A program made the position numbers and the translations under genes. Positions 34,350 to 42,890 of a stretch of DNA of 64,000 nucleotides are shown here, piece after piece (positions within the stretch are counted from its first letter, which is position 1; each line of letters begins with the position of its first letter). The stretch comes from Bacillus sp. FJAT-22090. GTDB lineage: Bacteria > Bacillota > Bacilli > Bacillales_A > Planococcaceae. The notes under the pieces are model-generated. The model was not told the DNA's origin, made no database searches, and was given only the letters and a program-made list of their open reading frames with translations. The stretch is taken from the NCBI RefSeq assembly GCF_007676755.1, contig NZ_VEBK01000016.1:1-64000 (forward strand). Reading direction: 5' to 3'.

Positions 34350-34399
34350 AGGGGCTGTCCCAAAAGTCGGAAAACTTATCGACTTAGGGACAGCCCTTA
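34350..34399 (-). terminator. terminator, third GGGCTGTCCCAAAAGTCG hairpin
   Basis: AAGGGGCTGTCCCAAAAGTCG pairs with CGACTTAGGGACAGCCCTT with small mismatches. It lies between the 5' end of the aminotransferase gene and the 3' end of the next minus-strand gene, terminating the latter. Confidence 0.75.
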
Positions 34400-34434
34400 A
34401 AAAACAATTTTAGTTTTAAAATCTCTTTTTAAAA

Positions 34435-34779
34435 CTAAAGAATCTGTACTAATTCTGAGTTTAAAACTCGTTGAGCGGTAATGATAGTACCTGAAGCTGT
34501 TCTTCCGTAGGCAGTAAATAATCCACCGGTTTGGTTAGGAACAATTTCAATTTCATATTGAGCCGCTCCACCTACTAAACTAAGGGTTACAAAACCAGAA
34601 GCATTAGCACCTACGTTGAAATTAGCTGATGAAAGTAATCGTCTTGTTCCGTTTAGTCTGAAAACCCTAACTACTCCAGTAAGTGCTCCTCCTGTACGAT
34701 TGAGGATTTTGACTCGAACGTTAGTTGCATTTGCAGGCATATTTCCTTGGTTTTCAATTGGTCCAGTTGTTAATGGCAT
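34435..34779 (-). CDS. small beta-rich protein, possibly surface or spore associated
   Basis: 114 residues without signal peptide or cysteine. The sequence alternates short hydrophobic strands with Gly/Asn turns (VRVKILNRTGGALTGVVRVFRLNG, FNVGANASGFVTLSLVGGAAQYEIEIV), suggesting an immunoglobulin-like or jelly-roll sandwich. Proteins opening with a PLTTGPIENxGxMPANAT-type segment occur in several spore formers, but I know of no defined function. A perfect AAGGAGGTGTATTTTAA binding site suggests high expression. Monocistronic. Confidence 0.7.
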   Translation of the reverse strand: MPLTTGPIENQGNMPANATNVRVKILNRTGGALTGVVRVFRLNGTRRLLSSANFNVGANASGFVTLSLVGGAAQYEIEIVPNQTGGLFTAYGRTASGTIITAQRVLNSELVQIL

Positions 34780-34930
34780 TTAAAATACACCTCCTTGCAT
34801 TTATAGATTTATAATCTGCAGATTATATATTCATGGTATTCAGTGCTGCATTAATGTAATAAGTAGATTAATCTAGTTTGCTATAAAAGTTCTATGAGAG
34901 ATTATTAATAAACTTTATAATTTCAAGCTT

Positions 34931-35094
34931 TGTTAATTGAACTGCTTGACATCGAAAGGCTGGAAAAGTTTGAGCATCCGAAACGAAGGGCATAGGATAT
35001 AATTTTAGCTCTTGAATGGGATGAGGAACATTTAACTATTCTTATATTCAATACTATGTTTTTAATTTTCTAAAACTTTAAAGTATAATAGAGA
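34931..35094 (+). pseudogene. possible methyltransferase-like remnant
   Basis: One frame reads LLDIERLEKFEHPKRRA, a TAG, then DIILALEWDEEHLT. The HPKRR..IL pattern recalls the N-terminus of small SAM methyltransferases, but the rest is absent. Weak evidence. The spacer 34780-35121 otherwise shows only upstream sequence of the thioesterase gene. Confidence 0.2.
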
Positions 35095-35121
35095 AGTAGT
35101 TAAAAAAAGGGGGCTTTTAAC

Positions 35122-35604
35122 ATGGAAAACGATGTTCACGCAATTCAAGATGATTATCCAGATGATTTTGCCTGGTGTTATGGTTGTGGAAGGTTGAATG
35201 AAGATGGCTATCATTTTCGAACATACTGGAACGGTAGTAAAACAGAAACAATGTATGAACCAAATGAAAAGCATATTGCGATACCCGGGTTTGTTTATGG
35301 GGGGCTCATTGCTTCTCTAATTGATTGTCATGGCACGGGTTCGGCTGCTTTGGCATTGCATAAGAAAAACGGATTTGAACCAGGAAGTGAGGAGGTACCA
35401 CCAAGATTTGTTACAGGTTCCCTTCATGTGGACTTCTTAAAACCTACTCCGCAAAAAGTAACTCTTAAAGCTGTTGGAACTGTAGAAGAAATTCATCCGA
35501 AGAAATGGAAAGTGACAACTGAGGTATTCGCTGGGGACACATTATGTGCAAAAGGGGAAGTTATCGCTGTTGTGATGCCTGCCAACTTTGCCCAATCCAG
35601 TTAA
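35122..35604 (+). CDS. PaaI-type hotdog-fold thioesterase
   Basis: 160 residues. A CYGCG motif near the N-terminus, the hotdog helix region GFVYGGLIASLIDCHGTGSAALAL (with the Asp/His positions used in PaaI-like thioesterases) and a RFVTGSLHVDFLKPTP strand place it in the family that hydrolyses acyl-CoA or related thioesters. Cytoplasmic, probably tetrameric. ATG after AAAGGGGG. Confidence 0.88.
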   Translation: MENDVHAIQDDYPDDFAWCYGCGRLNEDGYHFRTYWNGSKTETMYEPNEKHIAIPGFVYGGLIASLIDCHGTGSAALALHKKNGFEPGSEEVPPRFVTGSLHVDFLKPTPQKVTLKAVGTVEEIHPKKWKVTTEVFAGDTLCAKGEVIAVVMPANFAQSS

Positions 35605-35703
35605 TAAACTAACTCTATATACGATTAATAAACACAGGGATATACTTTCCTGTGTTTTTTTTAGTTTTTGGACATATATATGTATAAGTGGAAGGTGGGG
35701 AAA

Positions 35704-36285
35704 ATGTTTTTTATCAATAAATCAGTCATTATAGTAATTGGAAGTATATTAGTCGGTATAGGTATAAACTTCTTTTTAGTTCCATTTCACTTATTGGATG
35801 GTGGGGGTATTGGACTAGGTTTAATCATTAATTACTTATTTGAAATAAAAGTAGGATTTGCGATAATATGTGTGAGTCTTCCTATTTTTTTCATAGCCTG
35901 GATGTATTATCGTTCTTATTTTTATAATGGTATACATGGACTATTATTTTCTTCTCTTGTTATTGATTTTTTATATCCTATACATATTGCAGGTGAAAAG
36001 TTAATTACAAATGAAATTCTTGGAGCTATGTGTGGAGGGGTATTAATAGGATCAGGGATCGGTATTATGCTACGCTTTGATACGACAATTGGTGGAACCG
36101 ATTTGTTGGCTCAAATGATTGCAAAGCTTCTTCATATTAATCCGGGTTTATGTATATTAACTATAGATATTGTAGTCGTCTCAATTGGGAGCATATTAGT
36201 TGAAGCCGTTTCTTTATTAAACTCCTGTATAACAGTAATCTCCGTAGGTATAGCGACTTCGTTGATTGTAATAAAACAATCTTAA
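35704..36285 (+). CDS. short YitT/YczE-like membrane protein
   Basis: 193 residues from ATG 35704 after GGTGGGGAAA; the frame extends 12 codons upstream. Five or six hydrophobic segments with the YitT-type motifs FLVPFHLLDGGGIGLGLIINYLF and IGIMLRFDTTIGGTDLLAQMIAK. Standard YitT proteins are about 280-290 residues with a C-terminal DUF2179 ligand-binding domain; here that domain is missing and the gene ends cleanly before a terminator. Function unknown for the family. Confidence 0.8.
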   Translation: MFFINKSVIIVIGSILVGIGINFFLVPFHLLDGGGIGLGLIINYLFEIKVGFAIICVSLPIFFIAWMYYRSYFYNGIHGLLFSSLVIDFLYPIHIAGEKLITNEILGAMCGGVLIGSGIGIMLRFDTTIGGTDLLAQMIAKLLHINPGLCILTIDIVVVSIGSILVEAVSLLNSCITVISVGIATSLIVIKQS

Positions 36286-36286
36286 A

Positions 36287-36324
36287 AAGAGAGGATAGTA
36301 GATAATTATCTGCTTCCTCTCTTA
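36287..36324. terminator. bidirectional terminator between YitT-like and UMF1 genes
   Basis: An AAGAGAGGA/TCCTCTCTT stem with A and T rich flanks separates two converging genes. Confidence 0.7.
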
Positions 36325-36332
36325 TGTCTGTA

Positions 36333-37610
36333 TTAAGTTGCGCTCACTTCATCTACAGATGGACTAGTTGTTGGTTCTGGAACCCTAGATAATAGGATAA
36401 AACCAATAATAAATAAAATGACTAAGCTAAACACGCCATAATTGGATTTGCCAGTCAATTGTGCGGTTAGCCCGACCAATAATGGACCTATAATAGATGC
36501 AAATTTACCAAAAATATTATAAAAACCAAAAAACTCATTGGAATTTTCTTTAGGTACCAGTTTTCCAAAATAAGATCTACTAAGTGCCTGGATTCCCCCT
36601 TGGGATGTTGCCACAAGCATCGCTAAAATCCAAAAATCAACTACTGTCTCTAAGAAAAAAGCATACGTACAAACTATAATATAAACAATAATTCCAACAT
36701 AGAGCATTTTTTTCTCTGAAAACTTTCCAGCAAGTCTTCCATACAAAAGAGCAAACGGTGCGGCGACTACTTGGGTCGCAAAAAGAACGATTAGTAGACT
36801 AGTAGCACTTAGTCCTAGGTCGGTCCCATAAGCTGTTGACATATTAATAACTGTTCCAACTCCATCAATATAGAAAAAGTATGCTAGTAAAAACAAGAAC
36901 AATGCTTTATATTGACGAATTTCTTTAAACGTTTTACCTAAGCGTTTAAAACTTTGGACAATTGGTTTTCCATCACGTTCAATATAATGAATTTGCTGCA
37001 CATTTTTAAACAGTGGGATAGAAAATGCGACCCACCAAATGGCAGTAATGAGAAAAGCAATTCGACTAGCATTTGTTACGGAGACTGGTATTAGGCCCTT
37101 TTGAGTTAAAACAATAATAATGATGCTGATTAAAAATGGAATGGTGCTTCCTATATAACCGAGACTATATCCTCTTGATGAAACTTTATGCATACGTTTA
37201 TTGGTTGTTACATCGACGATAAATCCATCGTAAAAAACGTTTGCACCTGTAGCTCCGAGTGCTGCAATTGTATAGAAAATGAGCAATAGAAGCCAATTCT
37301 CAAACGGGACAAATGCAAGTAGTGCCGTAAATGTAACACCTAGTATATAGAAGAAAGTAAAGAACTTCTTTTTCATTCCCCGATAATCCGCAATCGTTCC
37401 TAGGATGGGACCAATCATTGCTAAAATAAATGTAAAGATGGCGATTGTATATCCTAAATAAGCTGTGGAATCAGCTGCATTTATCCCAGCAGCAGTCGCT
37501 GAGGATTTATAAAATAATGGAAAAACTGCGGTAGTAATAATAATTGAATATGCCGATGATCCCCAGTCATAGAGCGCCCAACTATTCTCCTCTTTTGTGA
37601 AATTTTTCAT
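36333..37610 (-). CDS. UMF1-family MFS transporter (YxiO-like)
   Basis: 425 residues with about twelve membrane helices. The opening SWALYDWGSSAYSIIITTAVFPLFYK and the GTIADYRGMKKKFF loop are diagnostic of the UMF1/Atg22-like branch of the major facilitator superfamily, represented by Bacillus YxiO. Fungal relatives export amino acids from the vacuole; bacterial substrates are not known. Monocistronic on the minus strand. Confidence 0.9.
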   Translation of the reverse strand: MKNFTKEENSWALYDWGSSAYSIIITTAVFPLFYKSSATAAGINAADSTAYLGYTIAIFTFILAMIGPILGTIADYRGMKKKFFTFFYILGVTFTALLAFVPFENWLLLLIFYTIAALGATGANVFYDGFIVDVTTNKRMHKVSSRGYSLGYIGSTIPFLISIIIIVLTQKGLIPVSVTNASRIAFLITAIWWVAFSIPLFKNVQQIHYIERDGKPIVQSFKRLGKTFKEIRQYKALFLFLLAYFFYIDGVGTVINMSTAYGTDLGLSATSLLIVLFATQVVAAPFALLYGRLAGKFSEKKMLYVGIIVYIIVCTYAFFLETVVDFWILAMLVATSQGGIQALSRSYFGKLVPKENSNEFFGFYNIFGKFASIIGPLLVGLTAQLTGKSNYGVFSLVILFIIGFILLSRVPEPTTSPSVDEVSAT

Positions 37611-37722
37611 CTGTCTAATAGACCCCCAATCATCTTTTTCCTAATTGTACATGATTCAGAACAATCCAGGTAAAAAATTTAGAAAGATTACGAAAATTTA
37701 ACAAGATGATTTGTCCACGGCT

Positions 37723-37998
37723 TTATTTGATTTTCTTCGCTTCTTGTAAAACAACAAATGCAAGGTCTTCATTACCAAAGAGCTGTAGGACATTTACTAC
37801 TGTTTCAGTATCTATTTCTAAGGTATCTCTTTCAATTTCTTTGACAGCATTAATGAGGGGTATATTCTTTTGCTGTAGGGGATATGCTTGTGCATATAAA
37901 GCAAATGCATCTAACTGGTGATTTGCGCACCATGCGGCAAACAATTGAATCATAATATGTTCATCGTCTTGGTATTGTTGAATTATTTTATCCATCAT
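37723..37998 (-). CDS. small YxiS-like protein coupled to the TetR gene
   Basis: 91 residues, helical, no membrane segment. Pattern IIQQYQDDEHIMIQLFAAWCANHQLDAFALYAQAYPLQ and a closing LFGNEDLAFVVLQEAKK; it resembles small Bacillus proteins of the YxiS kind from memory. Its ATG overlaps the stop of the TetR-family gene in an ATGA junction, so it is translated from the same transcript. Role unknown. Confidence 0.65.
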   Translation of the reverse strand: MMDKIIQQYQDDEHIMIQLFAAWCANHQLDAFALYAQAYPLQQKNIPLINAVKEIERDTLEIDTETVVNVLQLFGNEDLAFVVLQEAKKIK

Positions 37999-38879
37999 TT
38001 TCTAACAACTCCCCAAGTATCTAATAGTTCCCAAAGATTATAAATAATATTGGTCGCCTTTTGTTCTTGTTGGCTTCCCATAAATGCTTCTGTCAAAGTA
38101 GGGACGATTTTTTCCAATAAGAAGGCTCTTGGTTTCTCTTTTGATAATTCTTCTAAAATAAATTCTATTGCTTGTATTACATTAACTGGGAGTACATTTT
38201 TTTCTTGGAAATAGAAACTTTCTAATCGTTCGATTATTTCCTCTTTAGTTAAAGTAGACTCTTCCTTCAAAAGCTCGAAAGCAGATTTTTTTAATAAAGA
38301 GTCCTTTGTTGTAGCCATATCATAAATAATCGATTCGATTCTTCTCATCACAAATTGAATTAACCGTTCAAAAGAAACATTCGCAGGTTGACTGACCCAC
38401 GGATGGCGCAGTTGTTGGATCATCCCTAGTAAAAGTACGGCACAATCTGTTCCGACGTCTTTTGTTTGTTCGCCAAAGACATCTACTAATCGATTGGAAA
38501 GCCAAACAATTTCTTCAAAGTAATTCTTCTTTATAAGATCTCGAAGCTCCACATCTTGTGAGTTAATAATAGATGAAAAAAGAGGGAATAAATTATGTTC
38601 ATGATAGATATCCAATCGAATAGTAATCTGTTCACTTAAAACATTCACATCCGATACATTCTGTTGTGTATGTACGGCTCTTCTTTTTATAGAGGTCTCT
38701 TCTCTTGCGTTTTCCAAAATAGCTATAATGCACTCATTTTTAGATGAAAAATAATTATAAAAGGTACCCTTTGAAACTTTTGCTTCTTCAATAATATCGT
38801 TTACTGAAGTTGATCTAAATCCTTTTTCGATAAATAGTCGTTGTGCCGCTTCTAAAATATTGCGTTTTTTAGGACTCAT
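37995..38879 (-). CDS. TetR-family regulator with an extra C-terminal domain
   Basis: 294 residues, about 100 longer than ordinary TetR proteins. Residues 3-50 hold the TetR HTH (ILEAAQRLFIEKGFRSTSVNDIIEEAKVSKGTFYNYFSSK). The middle part is the usual ligand-binding helical region; residues from about 195 form an additional helical domain (LLKEESTLTKEEIIERLESFYFQ...). It is divergent from a DHA2 efflux gene, the classical arrangement of repressor and drug exporter. Confidence 0.9.
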   Translation of the reverse strand: MSPKKRNILEAAQRLFIEKGFRSTSVNDIIEEAKVSKGTFYNYFSSKNECIIAILENAREETSIKRRAVHTQQNVSDVNVLSEQITIRLDIYHEHNLFPLFSSIINSQDVELRDLIKKNYFEEIVWLSNRLVDVFGEQTKDVGTDCAVLLLGMIQQLRHPWVSQPANVSFERLIQFVMRRIESIIYDMATTKDSLLKKSAFELLKEESTLTKEEIIERLESFYFQEKNVLPVNVIQAIEFILEELSKEKPRAFLLEKIVPTLTEAFMGSQQEQKATNIIYNLWELLDTWGVVRK

Positions 38880-38981
38880 GTTTTTTAATCACCTTTAGAC
38901 TAGTAGTATAACTCATATATTAACCGTTAAATCAACGTTTATCAAACTTATTTGCTGGATTAAAATATTTTGTTTGCTTTT

Positions 38982-39019
38982 TTTGAACTATGAGTATAAA
39001 ATATTCAAAGTGTTATAAT
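38982..39019 (+). promoter_or_regulatory. possible operator and promoter of the efflux gene
   Basis: TTTGAA (38982-38987) and TTCAAA (39004-39009) form an inverted repeat flanking an AT-rich centre, and a consensus TATAAT follows at 39014-39019. The dyad is well placed for the divergent TetR-type repressor; the assignment rests on position only. Confidence 0.35.
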
Positions 39020-39065
39020 ACAGGAACGAAAGTAAGAAGCTTAATATAATAGGAGGAAAATTTGA

Positions 39066-40535
39066 ATGACAGAAATGCAACAAAAACCACCATATGCAAT
39101 GATTGCAATCCTTTTTGTAGGAGCATTCATTGCGTTTTTGAATAATACGTTATTAAATGTAGCGTTGCCAACAATCATGACTGAGTTTGACGTCAAGCCG
39201 TCTGTTGTACAATGGCTAACGACAGGCTATATGTTAGTCAATGGGATTTTAATCCCTGCAAGTGCGTTTTTCGTACAAAGATTTACTAATAGAAAACTGT
39301 TTATCACTGCAATGATATTTTTTACAGCCGGTACATTATTAGCGGCTTTTGCTCCCGCATTCGGAGTATTAATCGCAGCACGAATGATTCAAGCAGCAGG
39401 TTCTGCAATGATGATGCCACTTCTTATGAATGTTATGTTGACTGCATTCCCAATTGAACGTCGTGGGGCTGCAATGGGGATGTTCGGGTTAGTAATGATT
39501 TTAGCTCCAGCTATAGGACCATCTTTATCAGGATTTATATTGGAACATGCGGAATGGCGAGCGTTGTTTGAAATAATTTTGCCGTTTGCAGTAATCGTTT
39601 TACTCTTTGCTATTTTTAAATTACGTAATATTACACCTAATAGTAAAGTAAAATTAGATGTATTTTCACTCATCTTATCAAGTATTGGCTTTGGGGCACT
39701 TCTGTACGGATTTAGTACTGCTGGTGATAAAGGTTGGGACGCTCCGATTGTATACGGTACAATCATTATTGGTGCTATTGGCCTTATTCTTTTCGTTTGG
39801 AGACAATTAATACTAGATGAACCAATGCTCGATGTTAGAATTTACAAATACCCTATGTTTGCGTTGGCTTCTATTATTTCCATTGTTGTTTCTGCAGCAA
39901 TGTTCTCAGGAATGATTTTAACTCCACTTTATGTTCAAACAATACGTGGAATTTCACCATTCCATTCTGGATTACTAATGCTACCAGGTGCGATTGCGAT
40001 GGCAATAATGTCTCCGATTACAGGGAAGATTTTTGATAAATACGGGGCTCGTATTTTGGCGATAGTGGGTCTAACTATTACTTCCGTTGCAACTTATTTA
40101 ATGAGTAATTTAGCTCAAGATTCTGAATACTACTATATTATGGGCATTTATACACTACGTATGTTTGGTATGTCTATGGTTATGATGCCTATTATGACAA
40201 ACGGTCTAAACCAATTACCAATGAAAATGAATCCTCATGGTACTGCCATGAACAATACTTTACAACAAGTATCTGGTGCAATTGGTTCCGCTATATTCTT
40301 AACTATCATGAACTCCAAAATGGAATCTTCAGCAGAAAAACTTGCCGCAAAGGCTGCTGCATCTGGTAAAATGCCTACGAGTGCAGAGGGTCTTGCGCAA
40401 TTCAAAATGGATTTAGGTATGAAAGCGATGTTAGAAGGTATCAACCATACATTCTTTATCGCGACGCTTGTTACAATAGTCGCTTTACTATTATCTTTAT
40501 TTGTGAAAAGAGTAAAGGTTAGAAAAGAAAGTTAA
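39066..40535 (+). CDS. DHA2-family multidrug efflux MFS transporter
   Basis: 489 residues with 14 predicted helices, as in EmrB/QacA/LmrB. Family marks include LNNTLLNVALPTIMTEFDV at the first helix and the drug-efflux motif C GMFGLVMILAPAIGPSLSGFIL near residue 140-165. It should export toxic compounds by proton antiport. Regulated most likely by the divergent TetR-family protein. AGGAGG start site. Confidence 0.93.
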   Translation: MTEMQQKPPYAMIAILFVGAFIAFLNNTLLNVALPTIMTEFDVKPSVVQWLTTGYMLVNGILIPASAFFVQRFTNRKLFITAMIFFTAGTLLAAFAPAFGVLIAARMIQAAGSAMMMPLLMNVMLTAFPIERRGAAMGMFGLVMILAPAIGPSLSGFILEHAEWRALFEIILPFAVIVLLFAIFKLRNITPNSKVKLDVFSLILSSIGFGALLYGFSTAGDKGWDAPIVYGTIIIGAIGLILFVWRQLILDEPMLDVRIYKYPMFALASIISIVVSAAMFSGMILTPLYVQTIRGISPFHSGLLMLPGAIAMAIMSPITGKIFDKYGARILAIVGLTITSVATYLMSNLAQDSEYYYIMGIYTLRMFGMSMVMMPIMTNGLNQLPMKMNPHGTAMNNTLQQVSGAIGSAIFLTIMNSKMESSAEKLAAKAAASGKMPTSAEGLAQFKMDLGMKAMLEGINHTFFIATLVTIVALLLSLFVKRVKVRKES

Positions 40536-40590
40536 ACCGGCAACATTTTTTCTTTTCTGTGTGGGAGATAGCAGCTAGTTAAAATAAGTA

Positions 40591-40632
40591 AAAAGGAGCA
40601 TGAGGTGAGGTAGTCACTTCATGCTCCTTTTG
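40591..40632. terminator. bidirectional terminator between efflux gene and pepF
   Basis: AAAAGGAGCATGAGGTGA pairs with TCACTTCATGCTCCTTTT; both converging genes end nearby. Confidence 0.88.
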
Positions 40633-40644
40633 ATTTTTTAAAGC

Positions 40645-42453
40645 TTAGTTTTCAATTTCATCTGTTAGGTTTATTAACTCGTCGATAAGAGTACCAATAT
40701 AAGCTATTGTGTCCTGAAGTGGTTTTTCAGTTGTAATATCCACACCTGCCATTTTTGCTAGTTCCACAGGTGTCTTTGTACCGCCCGCTTTTAGTACATC
40801 TATCCATTCATCAACGGCAACTTGGCCATCGTTTAAAATACGTTTGGATACTTGAGTGGAAATAGTTAAGCCAGCACTATACGTATATGGATACAATCCC
40901 ATATAATAATGGGGTTGTCGCATCCAGGTAAGTTCGGCACCTTCTGTTATTTCAACAGCATCACCCCAAAATTCTTCTAACACACTACGTTTATACTCAT
41001 TTAAAATCTGTGCATTAACATTTAAACCTTGATCTACACGATCATACACCTTACGTTGATAAGCTGCCTCTAACAAATGTGTTACGAAATTGTGATAATA
41101 TGTTCTCGCTACAATAGAAGAAATCACCCAACGTTTAAATTTAGGATCATCCGAGTTTTTTAATAAATGATTTGCAACAAGCATCTCATTCATTGTAGAA
41201 GGTGCTTCGATAAAGTATAAAGATGGACGTGCATTAAAAATGGTTTGTTCTTTATTTGCATGATAAAAATGACCGGCATGTCCAAGTTCATGAGCAAGCA
41301 CAAATACTTCATTCATTCTAGCTGACCAAGATATTAAAATATATGGATGATTACCGTAAGGACTAGAACAAAAAGCACCAGTTGACTTACCAGCATTTTG
41401 TGCGAAGTCTATCCAACGTTCTTTATAAGCCCGATCGACCATTTGGATATATTCTTTTCCCATCACTGCTAAAGCATCATCAATATATTTTTTAGATTCT
41501 TCTATTGAAATTTTCGGTTCATAAGTTGGGTCAAGTGAAATTTTTAAATCAGCGAATGTCATTTTATCTAATCCATGCGCTTTTTGAAGTAATTTTGCAT
41601 ATTTTCTCATATGGGGAGCTAATTCTTTCATGATTAAATCAATTTGACGGTTATATAAGGAACGGTCTACTTCTTGATTGAATAATAGATAATCAAAAAC
41701 AGAGTCATAACCGCGTATATCGGCTGTTGTTTTTTCCATTTGTATATGCATATCATATGTCTTTGCAGTCGTATGTTGGTATTCTTTTAGTTTTTTTGAA
41801 AATGCATTAAACGCAGCTCGTCGAATGGCTGGGTCTGTTTCTGCTTCCCAATCATTTTCAAAAGATACATAACTTAATGGATACGATTTTCCGTCCACTT
41901 CAAAATTATCAAATGAAATATCGAGCATTTTCGTCGTATCATATAATTTATAAGGAGCATTAAATGAAGCTGAATATGCAGCAAGTGTTTTTTCAACTTC
42001 GGGATGTAATTGGTGTTTTTTCTTTTTTAATAATGTCTCCAAATAATGCTGAAATGCAGGTGCAGTTTTAATTGCGTCGACTATTAATTTATCTGGTAAT
42101 TCTACTAACTCGCTATTTAAAAAAGCTAGCTTGCTACTGATTTTTGCGGAAAGAGAACCAAATTTACTTGCTCTCATTTGCGCTTCACTATTTGTTTGAT
42201 CTGTACTAAGAGAGAGACTAGCGTATGTTCCAGCGGGAACGATTTTTTCATAGAGTGACATATAATCTATTAAAGCCTCTACTATCTTTGAAGAAGTGGT
42301 AATGGTTCCTTTGAACTTTTCGCAAAATACTTGGACATCCTCCTCGATTTCAACCAACGTATTTGAAAAGTCATCTTCAGTTATAAATAAGTCTTTTAAA
42401 TTCCATGTTTCTTCTAGTGACACTTGGTCACGATTAGGCAACTTTTGTACCAT
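40645..42453 (-). CDS. pepF: oligoendopeptidase F
   Basis: 602-residue cytoplasmic zinc metallopeptidase of family M3. The zinc motif HELGH begins at His388 within VFVLAHELGHAGHFYHA, and the third ligand Glu lies in the following EAPSTMNEMLVANHLL. The long helical N-terminal domain of M3B enzymes covers residues 1-200. It degrades oligopeptides of roughly 7 to 17 residues. Monocistronic. Confidence 0.95.
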   Translation of the reverse strand: MVQKLPNRDQVSLEETWNLKDLFITEDDFSNTLVEIEEDVQVFCEKFKGTITTSSKIVEALIDYMSLYEKIVPAGTYASLSLSTDQTNSEAQMRASKFGSLSAKISSKLAFLNSELVELPDKLIVDAIKTAPAFQHYLETLLKKKKHQLHPEVEKTLAAYSASFNAPYKLYDTTKMLDISFDNFEVDGKSYPLSYVSFENDWEAETDPAIRRAAFNAFSKKLKEYQHTTAKTYDMHIQMEKTTADIRGYDSVFDYLLFNQEVDRSLYNRQIDLIMKELAPHMRKYAKLLQKAHGLDKMTFADLKISLDPTYEPKISIEESKKYIDDALAVMGKEYIQMVDRAYKERWIDFAQNAGKSTGAFCSSPYGNHPYILISWSARMNEVFVLAHELGHAGHFYHANKEQTIFNARPSLYFIEAPSTMNEMLVANHLLKNSDDPKFKRWVISSIVARTYYHNFVTHLLEAAYQRKVYDRVDQGLNVNAQILNEYKRSVLEEFWGDAVEITEGAELTWMRQPHYYMGLYPYTYSAGLTISTQVSKRILNDGQVAVDEWIDVLKAGGTKTPVELAKMAGVDITTEKPLQDTIAYIGTLIDELINLTDEIEN

Positions 42454-42636
42454 TTAAATCTCTCCTTTTTATTACGGATATCGAACTATTCTATAGTATA
42501 CCTAATGAAAACTAAAAAGTAAAAACAATCATTAAATTCATTAATTTCCGTTTATTTACAGATATATTAGTAATAATGATAAAATAATCCATTTACTATT
42601 TATTAAATTAGAAAATAATGTAGGAGGGATGTTCGA

Positions 42637-42681
42637 GTGTTTTTAGCTTGGAAACGCTTTAAGTACAAGGCTTTTCTATAA
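42637..42681 (+). other. 14-codon open frame with a strong ribosome binding site
   Basis: AGGAGGG (42622-42628) precedes GTG 42637, opening VFLAWKRFKYKAFL and a stop. The peptide recalls the N-terminus of FtsX/MacB-type ABC permeases (FLAWK..), so it is probably the stub of a deleted gene, or else a leader peptide. The spacer 42454-42890 holds nothing else except the CodY-like sites. Confidence 0.3.
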
Positions 42682-42797
42682 TTTATAAAATACTATACTA
42701 ACAAAATATCTGAACTTTCCAAACAAAATGAAAAATATATATAGACTGAATATAAACTTTGTTTTACAATGAAATTGTTCACAACAACAACTTGATA

Positions 42798-42862
42798 GAT
42801 TCTGAATAGTTTCTTGCCAGAAAAAGAGAAAGGCAAGTAGTATGACTTATAAATTCAGAATT
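42798..42862 (+). promoter_or_regulatory. two CodY-like boxes upstream of livJ
   Basis: GATTCTGAATAG (42798-42809) and AATTCAGAATT (42852-42862) share the ATTCWGAAT core of the CodY motif (AATTTTCWGAAAATT), matching it at 9 and 8 of 14 informative positions. CodY control of branched-chain amino acid uptake is well known. Between the boxes CTTGCC and GGCAAG form a small hairpin. Confidence 0.3.
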
Positions 42863-42890
42863 GTCAAACAAAAATAGGGGGTTTAAATTT

